A stretch of DNA of 32,342 nucleotides from a virus. How positions within the stretch are numbered: position 1 is the stretch's first letter; the number at the start of each line of letters is the position of its first letter. The DNA lies in the IMG/VR virus record IMGVR_UViG_3300042691_020927, positions 1-32,342 of that record; one strand, 5' to 3'. The translations under genes and the position numbers were made by a program. The notes beneath the pieces were generated by a model. That model did no database searches. It saw only the letters and a list, made by a program, of their open reading frames with translations, and was not told the origin of the DNA. Below are positions 17,659-25,375 of the stretch, one piece after another.

Positions 17659-18466
17659 TTTATGTGTTGTAAACCATAACACAAGAACACTGTTGCAAAG
17701 ATTTTTGGACACCTTGCACTCAGACATGTATGGTCCAAATGGCGCGCTCGCAAAAAACTGGAATCTTTACATTATGGATAATGATTCTACGGATGACTTT
17801 GTTCCATGGCTTAGAAAAAACGAACAACGCTATTGGATTAATAGAACCTATTTAAGAGAAAACGTAGGCTATTCCGCTGCCATTAACTATATGGCTAAAA
17901 CAAGCAGCGCAGAAATTGTAGGTGTCTTAAACGGCGACGTATGGATGACTAGCGAAGACTGTTTGAATATAGAAAAGATCTTTGCAAATAATCCTGATAT
18001 TCACATTCTTGGCCCTAAGCAGAGAGATGAAAATGGCTACATAACACATGCAGGGATTATTGGATCAAATACCGCTCCAAAACATAGAGGCTGGAGAGAG
18101 CATGATCCTGAAGATGTACTGTATAAAGATCAAATAGATTGTGTAACAGTATCAGGTTCTGCCTACTTTGTTAGAAGAGATGTGTGGGATACTCTAACTA
18201 ATAACCCTAAATATAGAGAGTTATATCCAGATGCAGTAGGCGCATTCTTACCCACGCCTCATTATTACGAGGAAACCTGGTGTTCATATTTTGCAAGACA
18301 TTTAGGATATAATGTAGTTTATGATGGTTCTGTTTCCATAGGACATAGCTGGCATGCATCAACTCCACGACCAGGCCAAGGAGTAAGCCAAGCAGATAGA
18401 TATTTTCCTATCTCTAGAGAAATTTTTAGAAAAGCATGTGATTACATGGGCATAGAAAGAGATTAG
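17651..18466 (+). CDS. Family 2-type glycosyltransferase
   Basis: A GT-A fold sugar transferase of about 271 residues. ATG 17651 is preferred over 17630 because a GGAG ribosome binding site precedes it at about 10 bases and the protein then starts directly with the first beta strand (MIDLCVVNHNTRTLLQRFLD). Family signs are YIMDNDSTDDF, ENVGYSAAINYM (nucleotide-binding loop), VLNGDVWM (metal-binding acid region) and a late SGSAYFVRRDVW with ETWCSYFARHLGYNVVYDG. It overlaps the upstream gene by 8 bases. It may glycosylate a virion protein, the host wall or phage DNA; the acceptor cannot be told. A second GT2 lies at 21108. Confidence 0.8.
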   Translation: MIDLCVVNHNTRTLLQRFLDTLHSDMYGPNGALAKNWNLYIMDNDSTDDFVPWLRKNEQRYWINRTYLRENVGYSAAINYMAKTSSAEIVGVLNGDVWMTSEDCLNIEKIFANNPDIHILGPKQRDENGYITHAGIIGSNTAPKHRGWREHDPEDVLYKDQIDCVTVSGSAYFVRRDVWDTLTNNPKYRELYPDAVGAFLPTPHYYEETWCSYFARHLGYNVVYDGSVSIGHSWHASTPRPGQGVSQADRYFPISREIFRKACDYMGIERD

Positions 18467-18467
18467 T

Positions 18468-18863
18468 ATGAGCGATAAATTAAATCCTTGGATATACAAT
18501 GCAGAAGTAAAAAAGGTTATTGACGGAGATACATTTGATATCGTTATTGACCTTGGCTTTGACACTCTTAAGAAGGGTAGAGTTCGATTATATGGCGTGA
18601 ACACACCAGAAAGCAGAACTTCTAATGTGGAAGAAAAAAAGCAGGGATTAGCTGCAAAAGAATTTACTGATCAGTGGCTTCAAAAAGCAGGAAGCTGGGT
18701 AAAAATAGAAACAATTATTGACAAGAACGAAAAGTATGGTAGAGTCTTAGCCAAGGTTTGGGATAATGCTGGCAACTGTCTAAATACAGATATTATTGCA
18801 GCTGGACTGGCTAGAGAATACTATGGCGTTGGCGATAAAACCTGGACTGAATTTAAAAAGTAA
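18468..18863 (+). CDS. Staphylococcal nuclease-like (SNase) domain protein
   Basis: A 131-residue OB-fold nuclease without a signal peptide, so it would act in the cytoplasm. Key residues align with the model thermonuclease: D21 in VIDGDTFDI, R40 in RLYGVNTPES, E48 in the same motif and R92 in KYGRVLA. The Asp of the usual D-T-P-E is Asn here (N45-T-P-E), so one metal ligand may be weakened; catalytic R-E-R is intact. It may degrade host DNA or RNA to feed nucleotide synthesis. It starts one base after the upstream stop. Confidence 0.85.
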   Translation: MSDKLNPWIYNAEVKKVIDGDTFDIVIDLGFDTLKKGRVRLYGVNTPESRTSNVEEKKQGLAAKEFTDQWLQKAGSWVKIETIIDKNEKYGRVLAKVWDNAGNCLNTDIIAAGLAREYYGVGDKTWTEFKK

Positions 18864-18864
18864 A

Positions 18865-20061
18865 ATGCTTGTAACTGATTTAGAAATACCATTTGTCAAA
18901 CACACATATACAAGAAAAGAACAAAGACAAGAAACTTTTCAATTAAGAGAGAAAAGTTGGATTGGCAAAAATAATATAGGTTATGTTCTCTTTAGAAATG
19001 AAGACATTAATCACGTACTAAGAGATGGTCGTTGGCACACAGCCATAGGTCTTTTGGCTGATATAAATCCAAATCTTACTGTTGAGTTTAAAAACAGAAG
19101 AAAAAAAGGATTAATGGCTTTAAATGGTGAAGCACATGCTAAGTTGAAGAAGTTAGTAATGCCAGCTTTCAATGCAACTCATGTCAATAGCATAAGACCT
19201 TTTATGAATCATCTAATGGGCGAACTACTACATTCTCTAAGTGAAAAAAAAGAAATAGACTTACAAAAGGATATATTTAATTATTATCCTATTCCAATAC
19301 TATGTAAACTTTTTGGAATACCAAGTGAAGACTGGGAACTTTTTAGTGACTGGTCTCATTTAATGTTTAATATATTTAATCTAAATGGAGAAATTGATCA
19401 AAAAAAAGTAGCATCTGCTCAAAATCTTTTTGACGAATACACGACTGAGCTGATAAAGAATAAAAGAAAAAATTTAACAGATGATCTTTTATCTGATTTA
19501 ATTAGATCAGAGCAAGACGGTGACAAACTGTCTAACGAAGAGCTGACTATGCTGATTGAAATAATTATAGCTAGTGGAATAGACACAACTAGATGTCAGC
19601 TAGGTCTTTTTACTAGAACTCTTTTAGAAAATAATCTTTTTAATAAAGATATGAATTTTTCTTTAGATGAAATAATTAGACACGACTCAGTTTTAAGAGG
19701 AACCGTAAGAATAGCTTCTACCGATATAGAATATCGTGGAATTGTTTTTCCTAAAGGAACTCTTGTTTATTTAAATATTGTGTCTGCAAACTTTGATGAC
19801 CTAGTATTTAATGATCCATTATCAATAATTAACAACAGAAAAGACTTTAATAAAACATTGTCTTTTGGAGCCGGATTACATTACTGCTTAGGTGCTGCAT
19901 TAGCAAAAGCAGAAATAGAAGAGGGAATAAGTGTGTTAATAGGTCAATTAGCTGATAGAATAGATTCTTGGGAGGCAGAAAATCTGCCTGTAACATCAGT
20001 AATTAATGGCTTAAGTTCACTAAAGGTTAGATTAAATGCAAACATTTCTTCCATATCCTGA
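18865..20061 (+). CDS. Cytochrome P450 family protein
   Basis: A ~398-residue soluble bacterial-type P450 haem monooxygenase. ATG 18865 is the natural start, just after the SNase stop. It has all hallmark motifs: oxygen-binding helix IIASGIDTTR (A236 to T242), the K-helix ExxR as E269-I-I-R272, and the haem loop FGAGLHYCLG with ligand C341. Substrate and electron donor are not shown; no ferredoxin or reductase gene is in the window, so it would need host partners. P450 genes are rare in phages. It shares codon use with neighbours and overlaps the next gene by 26 bases, so it is an integrated part of the operon and not a recent insertion by eye. Confidence 0.93.
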   Translation: MLVTDLEIPFVKHTYTRKEQRQETFQLREKSWIGKNNIGYVLFRNEDINHVLRDGRWHTAIGLLADINPNLTVEFKNRRKKGLMALNGEAHAKLKKLVMPAFNATHVNSIRPFMNHLMGELLHSLSEKKEIDLQKDIFNYYPIPILCKLFGIPSEDWELFSDWSHLMFNIFNLNGEIDQKKVASAQNLFDEYTTELIKNKRKNLTDDLLSDLIRSEQDGDKLSNEELTMLIEIIIASGIDTTRCQLGLFTRTLLENNLFNKDMNFSLDEIIRHDSVLRGTVRIASTDIEYRGIVFPKGTLVYLNIVSANFDDLVFNDPLSIINNRKDFNKTLSFGAGLHYCLGAALAKAEIEEGISVLIGQLADRIDSWEAENLPVTSVINGLSSLKVRLNANISSIS

Positions 20062-20440
20062 TTTTATTCAATCAGTAAAAGTGCTAGACTACCGTCGGCT
20101 AGGAAAACAGCGTGTTGAAACTTTTCAAGTTCTCAATATTCTCTTAGATAGAACTCCAACAAAAGGTTGGAGAAATCACCCAGTAACAAAAATGTGGACT
20201 GGCTATGAAGAAGCTCTAAAGTTATATCAAAATTTTACCATTCTAGAATGGATAGATAGAGGATATAAAAACACAATGAAATTTGAACACATAGATCATT
20301 CATCATTAAAATATCCGGAATGGTTTGGTAAAGAAGAGTTTCATAAATCACACAGATCAAATCTTCTTAGAAAAGACTATGAATATTATTCTCAATACTT
20401 TGACGATCCAGCTGATTTAGAGTATTATTGGCCTTCATGA
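20036..20440 (+). CDS. Pyrimidine-dimer DNA glycosylase-like protein (MSMEG_6728 type)
   Basis: A 134-residue protein beginning MQTFLPYPDFIQS and containing LDYRRLGKQRVETFQ and GWRNHPVTKMWTGYEEAL, which match the T4 endonuclease V-related family common in actinobacteria. Such enzymes excise UV pyrimidine dimers. The second Arg of YRRLGKQ is encoded by CGG at 20096, the only in-frame CGG in the window that appears to be read normally. A +1 shift there would give GGC TAG, an immediate stop. The ATG lies inside the P450 end and the TGA overlaps the next ATG. Confidence 0.8.
   Translation: MQTFLPYPDFIQSVKVLDYRRLGKQRVETFQVLNILLDRTPTKGWRNHPVTKMWTGYEEALKLYQNFTILEWIDRGYKNTMKFEHIDHSSLKYPEWFGKEEFHKSHRSNLLRKDYEYYSQYFDDPADLEYYWPS
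20096..20098 (+). other. In-frame CGG apparently decoded as Arg (control for the frameshift sites)
   Basis: The context is CGT CGG CTA. The Arg is part of the conserved YRRLGKQR motif and the frame stays open to 20440. A +1 shift would hit TAG at once. So CGG is not absolutely undecodable in this phage; context or efficiency must differ from the three shift sites, where the base after CGG is A, A and T instead of C. Confidence 0.7.
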
Positions 20441-20841
20441 GTATTACAGTATATTTAGCAGGAGCGATGGACTATGTTGGCGACTATGCCAAAGGTTGGC
20501 GTCAAGAAGCTGCGTTTTTACTTTCCCAAAGAGGGTACAGAACCTTGGATCCAACTTCTATCCCAGAAGATTATTCAATGACGCCAGAGGAAATTGCACA
20601 AAAAAATCTCTTCATGCAGAAGAAATGTGATTTATTGCTGGTAGAATACATGCTAGAAGATAGAGCTTACATAGGTACAGATTTTGAAATGGCTTGGGCT
20701 AAAATGCACAATCAACCCACCATAGTTATGTGCTCTAATCAAAATAAAGATCGACCATATATGAAATATATGGCCACAAAGCTTGCAGATAACCTGCAAG
20801 ATGCTATAGAATATATAGCAATCCATTATCCAACTAACTAA
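20437..20841 (+). CDS. Nucleoside 2-deoxyribosyltransferase-like protein
   Basis: From ATG 20437 (ATGA overlap) this is a 134-residue protein with the fold signature of the nucleoside deoxyribosyltransferase/DUF4406 group: strand YLAGAMD at the start, CDLLLVEYML, and GTDFEMAWA with the likely nucleophilic Glu in the same position. It probably processes deoxynucleosides or their phosphates (base exchange or hydrolysis). This fits the surrounding nucleotide metabolism. The exact substrate is not determined; a nucleotide-sensing role is also possible for this fold. Confidence 0.75.
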   Translation: MSITVYLAGAMDYVGDYAKGWRQEAAFLLSQRGYRTLDPTSIPEDYSMTPEEIAQKNLFMQKKCDLLLVEYMLEDRAYIGTDFEMAWAKMHNQPTIVMCSNQNKDRPYMKYMATKLADNLQDAIEYIAIHYPTN

Positions 20842-20858
20842 CAAAAGGAATAAATAAA

Positions 20859-21041
20859 ATGTCAGAGAACAAGTTCAAGTACTTTACTGTAACGACAACT
20901 ACTTTGGTAAAGGCAAATAGCAAGACCGATGCTCAGAAGCTTGCTATGGGTCGCCGTGGCGTTACTGGTGAGGTCATGTTCAAGGATGTTGAAATCGAGC
21001 GAATCTCAGCTGTTGAGGCTCGCGAGCAGATCATCGCCTGA
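20859..21041 (+). CDS. Small, probably highly expressed protein of unknown function
   Basis: A 60-residue protein (MSENKFKYFTVTTTTLVKAN...) with an alternating beta start and a helical Arg/Glu-rich end (ISAVEAREQIIA). Its codons differ sharply from its neighbours: CGC, CGT, GTC, GAG, AAG and ATC dominate where the region prefers AGA, GAA and ATA. With a clean AAGGAA ribosome binding site and a strong hairpin right after it, it looks optimised for abundance. It may be a DNA-binding or regulatory protein, but I do not recognise a family. Confidence 0.65.
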   Translation: MSENKFKYFTVTTTTLVKANSKTDAQKLAMGRRGVTGEVMFKDVEIERISAVEAREQIIA

Positions 21042-21058
21042 TTGTAGTATTGTCCTTA

Positions 21059-21084
21059 GGGGAGGGTCGGTTTCGGCCCTCCCC
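21059..21084 (+). terminator. Strong GC hairpin, probable terminator
   Basis: GGGGAGGGTCG (21059-21069) pairs with CGGCCCTCCCC (21074-21084), one G-T pair included, around a GTTT loop: an 11-bp stem in an AT-rich genome. Only TT follows, so termination may rely on stem strength, or the hairpin may protect the 3' end of the abundant small-gene mRNA. It closes the metabolic block. Confidence 0.7.
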
Positions 21085-21107
21085 TTACCCTATAGAAAGA
21101 TAAGCAT

Positions 21108-21800
21108 ATGATATATGCACAAATGGTTGGAAGAAATGAATCTTCCAGATTTCTAGAGCCAGTTCTAGAAAGACTATCTACTCAGGTAGATAAAATAATT
21201 TTTACTGACGACTGTTCAACAGATGATACCGCAGAAGTAGCATCTAAATATGCTGAGGTGTTTACTACGCCAGAGCCAATGTTTACAAAACACGAAGGCC
21301 AACTTAGAGCTTTTGCTTGGGGTAACTTAGAAAAGTTTGCATCTCCAGGTGATTGGGTTATCGCTATAGATTGTGATGAAAAGCTCTACCATGTAGATGA
21401 TCTAAATATTAGATCAGTTTTAGCTAAGTCTCAATTTGATGTTGTAAACGTTCGCTTTTATCATATGTGGAGTGAAACACATTACAGAGTAGATAAACTT
21501 TGGGCACCTAATAACTCATCAAGAATCTTTAGATTTAAAGAAGGTGCTGGATTCCAAAACAAGGCACTTGCGTGTGGTTCTGAGCCAACATATGTTCCTC
21601 AGTGGATTCGTCAAAGAAACTACTGGGTAGACTCAGGTCTGATAATGCAGCATCTCGGTTATACTTATGATGAAGATAAAAAGTCTAAGTATGAGAGATA
21701 CTCTACATTAGACGGTGGACAGTTTCATGCTTTAAATCATATTAATTCTATAATAGATCCTAATCCAGTATTAATTCAATGGGGAAACTTCGGTATTTAA
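21108..21800 (+). CDS. GT-A family 2-type glycosyltransferase
   Basis: A 230-residue protein with the canonical GT2 start (MIYAQMVGRNESSRFLEP), the nucleotide-sugar loop FTDDCSTDDTAE near residue 33, and the metal-binding AIDCDEKL near residue 86 (DxD-type). Its C-terminal part resembles sugar transferases that act on short acceptors (HYRVDKLWAP, FRFKEGAG). It is the first gene after the hairpin. Together with the transferase at 17651 it suggests sugar decoration of virion or host surface, or of modified DNA bases; the acceptor is unknown. Confidence 0.85.
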   Translation: MIYAQMVGRNESSRFLEPVLERLSTQVDKIIFTDDCSTDDTAEVASKYAEVFTTPEPMFTKHEGQLRAFAWGNLEKFASPGDWVIAIDCDEKLYHVDDLNIRSVLAKSQFDVVNVRFYHMWSETHYRVDKLWAPNNSSRIFRFKEGAGFQNKALACGSEPTYVPQWIRQRNYWVDSGLIMQHLGYTYDEDKKSKYERYSTLDGGQFHALNHINSIIDPNPVLIQWGNFGI

Positions 21801-21801
21801 A

Positions 21802-22515
21802 ATGAAAGACAATAACTTAATATTAGATCCAGTCAAGTCAATTGTAGACTTGACATATAAGATGGAACAGAAAAAGAAGTTTGCATATGTAAACATCTCT
21901 CGTTCCGCTATCAATTTAATGCTTCATAATAGCGATAAGAAGCCCCCAAAATACTTTGTCAAGTCATTAACAAAGTGTATGAATATTCAGGATCCAAACT
22001 TTCTAAAAGCTATTCCTGTTGAATTTTCTGAAGAAATTGAACAAGGTAAGCTAGCTGAGTTTGGCCTACAGAACGGTAGTAGTTACTACGATGCTGGAAT
22101 GTTTGAATATTTTTTTGCAAACAAAAAAGAAGTAATAGACATATTTATTAATCATTATATTAGGGAGTCAAAGAATGTCGTTTTATCTTTTCATGATAAG
22201 AAAACTGTTCAAAAAGTTTTTGGGCAAAATCAATATGTAGTTTCTGTTCCATATAATAATTACTACGATAAGCTTGACTCAATAGTTGCCCAAGTTTCAG
22301 AGTTTGAGGGTGGAGTAGATAGCTGCATTTTAGATTGCCCAATGCTAGCTACAGCAGTAGCTCCTAAGCTATGGGAAAATTTGGATATGTCTATACTTGA
22401 CTTTGGTAAAATTATTAGCTCTGTTAGATTTCTTGCTATGCAAAACGCAGAAAAAGAAAAGTCAGATGTAGATTCAAAGAAGAAGTTTTACAAAAAGCGT
22501 AATGAAAAAAGATAA
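21802..22515 (+). CDS. Unknown protein, possibly GT-D-like glycosyltransferase
   Basis: A 237-residue protein immediately after the glycosyltransferase. The C-terminal half has alternating strands and helices (NVVLSFHDKKTVQKVFG, YVVSVPYNNYYDKLDSI) and ends in a CILDCPMLATAVAPKLW then SILDFGKIIS segment, which resembles the late GP-x-A-K-x-L-A ... D-x-G pattern of GT-D-type transferases (DUF1792 group). The Lys-rich tail (DSKKKFYKKRNEKR) is unordered. The fold suggestion is an inference and weak; it might instead be a non-enzymatic Rossmann-like protein. Confidence 0.4.
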   Translation: MKDNNLILDPVKSIVDLTYKMEQKKKFAYVNISRSAINLMLHNSDKKPPKYFVKSLTKCMNIQDPNFLKAIPVEFSEEIEQGKLAEFGLQNGSSYYDAGMFEYFFANKKEVIDIFINHYIRESKNVVLSFHDKKTVQKVFGQNQYVVSVPYNNYYDKLDSIVAQVSEFEGGVDSCILDCPMLATAVAPKLWENLDMSILDFGKIISSVRFLAMQNAEKEKSDVDSKKKFYKKRNEKR

Positions 22516-23155
22516 TTGGGATGAAGAAATAGACAACACTGAATACATGGTTGATCTATTATTTGACACCTCATTAAGCTTGAATGAAATAGCTAAAGAA
22601 GTTGGTTGGCCCCTAGCAAAGGTAAACCAAAAGATTAACCAGCTTGGTTTATCTTGGTTAAAAAACTCTAGAAAAAAAATGTCTAGGGGTCAAACAGCTC
22701 TTACTGCGATCATGCAAAAACTTCTTCCAGGAGAAAAAGTAATTAATGAATTTGTCCTAGGTGACAAGTTGAGACTAGATGTGTACTGCCCATCATATAA
22801 AGTTGGGGCAGAGTATCACGGTAGACAGCATTTCTTTTATACTGCTAAATTCTTTAATTCTAAATATGAGTTTGAAGAAGCTCAGAAAAGAGATCAGAAA
22901 AAGATTGAACTGTGTAAAGAAATGGGCATAGCCTTAATCATTTTCCGCTATAATGATATGCTCACAGAACAGGCAGTTTACGATAGATTGTTAGATGCTA
23001 TAAGAAATTCTCCTTTTAAAAAAGAAGAAAAAGAAAAGAATAAGTTCTACTCCAGTAAGGCTTATTTAGACTCAAAGAAGCGTCGTTCTGAGCTTAGAAA
23101 AAAAGCATACAGAGAGTTAAAACAACAGAGAAAAAATAACAATGGAAAGACCTGA
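22502..23155 (+). CDS. Vsr/PD-(D/E)XK-like endonuclease with N-terminal helix-turn-helix
   Basis: This 217-residue protein has an N-terminal helix-turn-helix-like region (LSLNEIAKEVGWPLAKVNQK, about residues 25-45) and a nuclease core: LRLDVYCPSYKVGAEYHGRQHF with D93, E104, H106, Q109 and H110, then KRDQKKIELCKEMGIALIIFRYND. This layout matches the Vsr-like/EDxHD group used by very short patch repair enzymes and many phage free-standing nucleases. The C-terminal 40 residues are Lys/Arg-rich and probably DNA binding. It overlaps both neighbours by 14 bases, so it is not an obvious recent homing insertion. It may act in recombination or repair at replication forks, given the adjacent helicase. 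Confidence 0.7.
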   Translation: MKKDNWDEEIDNTEYMVDLLFDTSLSLNEIAKEVGWPLAKVNQKINQLGLSWLKNSRKKMSRGQTALTAIMQKLLPGEKVINEFVLGDKLRLDVYCPSYKVGAEYHGRQHFFYTAKFFNSKYEFEEAQKRDQKKIELCKEMGIALIIFRYNDMLTEQAVYDRLLDAIRNSPFKKEEKEKNKFYSSKAYLDSKKRRSELRKKAYRELKQQRKNNNGKT

Positions 23156-24596
23156 AGAATATCAAGATACGCCGATTGAATACCAGGTATTTGCCCTGTC
23201 TCTAAGACAAGAGGGGGCAATAGCTTATTTTTCTGAGAATCTTCCAGAAGACATTGTTGGAATTAACCATGGTCAAAATGGTATACATGAATTCTATTTA
23301 GCCCTTTTAGCGTATCATTCTGCAACACAACTTCCTATAGTTGATCCAGTGGGATTTAGAAACTGGCTTGAATCAGAAACGGATATTAGAGAGGGTCTTG
23401 GCGGCAACGCTGGCGTAGACGTAATAATGGACGTCTTACTTTCTCTTGATTTGTCGACTACTGACTCTGTTATTCAGCTGATTAAGCACAAGGCCAATAA
23501 GAAGAAGCAGATTGATTATCTTCATGAGCTTCAAGTTATTCTGAATCAAAAAGGCGTAAAGTCAGACAAAGACTTAGCAAGAATATCTTTAATTACATCT
23601 GAAATTAGGGAACTAGAAAACCAGCTTAACTATGATCCACTTGAGAAGTTAACTACGGCTATTGATATTTCTAATAGAGCTGAAGCCCTTTTGGATATCC
23701 CTAGCTTTTTGCCAACTCAATTTAAATCTCTTAATAGAGCAATGGGGTATACAGACGATGGTGGATTTTACAAAGGTGCTGTTCACGCAATTATTGCCCC
23801 CTCTGGAAAAGGCAAAAGTACATTTGCTAAATGTCTAGCAAATAACTGGGTAGAGAATGGTCATACTGTTCTTTATGTTAACTTTGAAGAAGCAGTAGGC
23901 CACTGGGAGAGAATTCTGATGACTCAAATTATTGGAAAGAACGTCTATGCAGAAGCCGAGAGATGGACTCCCAGCGAAAGAGAAAAGTATTTAGGAATCT
24001 TTAGAGATAAACTAAGTCAGTGGGGAACAAAGCTAATGGTGCGACATGATCCCGATACTCCATACTTTGAAGACCTAGAAAGATGGCTAAGAGATATCAT
24101 TGACCACGCAGAAACTCCTGAGGTTGTTGTTATAGATACAATACAATCAATGTTTACTAAGGGCGGTAAGGGTAAACCAAGATGGGGTGAGTTTGAAGAA
24201 ATGATGGTTAAACTTGAAAAGCTAGCCAGAGATATGAATTGTGTTTTAATTATTACAGCACAAGAAAACTCAAATAGAATGAAAGAAAAAAGAGAAGTAG
24301 TTCAGCAGTCTGATACTGGCGGATCGCTTGCTATTCAACAAAAATGTGCAGTCACAATATTTATTACTGAGAAGAAACTAATAAGTGGTGACGACTCTGA
24401 AGATGAAAATATAATGCAGCTACAAATACCAAAGAACAGAATTACTGGCTCTAGCTTTATATACAATCCACCACTTGTTAAATATGTTGACTCAAGAAAA
24501 GCATATGAAGAATATGAACCAGTTAACAAAGAAGACTATGACGACACCAGCTCTTTGCTGGACGATCTTTTAGACGATGAGGATTTTGATATATGA
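23142..24596 (+). CDS. dnaB: DnaB-type replicative DNA helicase
   Basis: A 484-residue RecA-fold hexameric helicase that unwinds DNA at the phage fork. An N-terminal helical domain (~residues 1-110) is followed by Walker A APSGKGKST (residues 219-227), a Walker B-type strand VVVIDT (Asp near 332), and TAQENSNRMKEK and TGGSLAIQQKCAVTIF, which carry the sensor/arginine region of this family. The acidic C-terminal tail (SSLLDDLLDDEDFD) resembles a partner-binding peptide. It starts a compact replication module with the primase and polymerase genes downstream. It overlaps the next gene by 4 bases. Confidence 0.92.
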   Translation: MERPEEYQDTPIEYQVFALSLRQEGAIAYFSENLPEDIVGINHGQNGIHEFYLALLAYHSATQLPIVDPVGFRNWLESETDIREGLGGNAGVDVIMDVLLSLDLSTTDSVIQLIKHKANKKKQIDYLHELQVILNQKGVKSDKDLARISLITSEIRELENQLNYDPLEKLTTAIDISNRAEALLDIPSFLPTQFKSLNRAMGYTDDGGFYKGAVHAIIAPSGKGKSTFAKCLANNWVENGHTVLYVNFEEAVGHWERILMTQIIGKNVYAEAERWTPSEREKYLGIFRDKLSQWGTKLMVRHDPDTPYFEDLERWLRDIIDHAETPEVVVIDTIQSMFTKGGKGKPRWGEFEEMMVKLEKLARDMNCVLIITAQENSNRMKEKREVVQQSDTGGSLAIQQKCAVTIFITEKKLISGDDSEDENIMQLQIPKNRITGSSFIYNPPLVKYVDSRKAYEEYEPVNKEDYDDTSSLLDDLLDDEDFDI

Positions 24597-25375
24597 AAGA
24601 ACTATCAGTAGAAGCAATTAAAGATTATCAAACTTGCGCACTTCTCTATAATTATAGACATGAAGAGGTGCTTCCAGAAACAATACACTCTAGAGAATTG
24701 TTTAGCACTAAGTTTGAAAACACGCTAAAGAGCGTAATAAATTATTTCTTTTACAAGAAGCAGGGTGGGTTTACCCCTTCATATTCATCTTTATTAAACA
24801 GATGGGAAAAACTATGGTTTAATAAAGATACAACCGCTTATGACATAATACATGAGCAGCATGAAAGCTTTTATGGAAATACAGCAAGTCTGACTTCAAA
24901 AGCCGCATCTGCACTTCTTGATTTTTATAATCAATTTGCAGATGATGACTCAGTTCCTATGGCTATAGATCAAGCCTTCTATGTGCCAGTAGGAAGTACT
25001 GTAAAAATTCATTCTAATTTTGATTTAATTCTTTATAAGAATCAACAATATTATGTTTACAAATGGGTTTTTAATTTTAGAACATCTCACACCTCTTTAT
25101 ATCAGATAGATTTTTCTATTTTAAATGAAGCTTTTAATCATAAGTTTCCAGGAAAATCGTCAAGAGCCCATTTTGGATACTATGACATCTTAGCTTCTTC
25201 TCAAAAGTTTGTTGAATACGAAGTAAGTGAAGAAGACTCCAATGCATTAAAGTATTGGTGTAGTACAATAGAAGGTGACAAAAAGTTTGTACCAAGAAGA
25301 GGGCTAACTTCTTACTGCAAGAAGTGCCCATTTGATAAGCCGTGCTCTAAGTGGAAAGATTGGGAGATTGATTAA
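24593..25375 (+). CDS. RecB/Cas4-like Fe-S nuclease fold, apparently catalytically degenerate
   Basis: A 260-residue protein beginning ELSVEAIKDYQTCALLYNY, the usual start of PD-(D/E)XK exonucleases with an iron-sulphur clasp. Cysteines C15, C242, C245 and C251 (CKKCPFDKPC) have the CX2CX5C clasp arrangement. The first catalytic Asp seems present in HSNFDLILYK, but the usual D-x-K is YYVYKWVF, so the second acid is Val while the Lys remains. It probably keeps DNA binding and the Fe-S cluster but has lost nuclease activity. It sits between the helicase and an HD protein in one operon. A second, intact member is at 31678. Activity loss is inferred. Confidence 0.7.
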   Translation: MKELSVEAIKDYQTCALLYNYRHEEVLPETIHSRELFSTKFENTLKSVINYFFYKKQGGFTPSYSSLLNRWEKLWFNKDTTAYDIIHEQHESFYGNTASLTSKAASALLDFYNQFADDDSVPMAIDQAFYVPVGSTVKIHSNFDLILYKNQQYYVYKWVFNFRTSHTSLYQIDFSILNEAFNHKFPGKSSRAHFGYYDILASSQKFVEYEVSEEDSNALKYWCSTIEGDKKFVPRRGLTSYCKKCPFDKPCSKWKDWEID

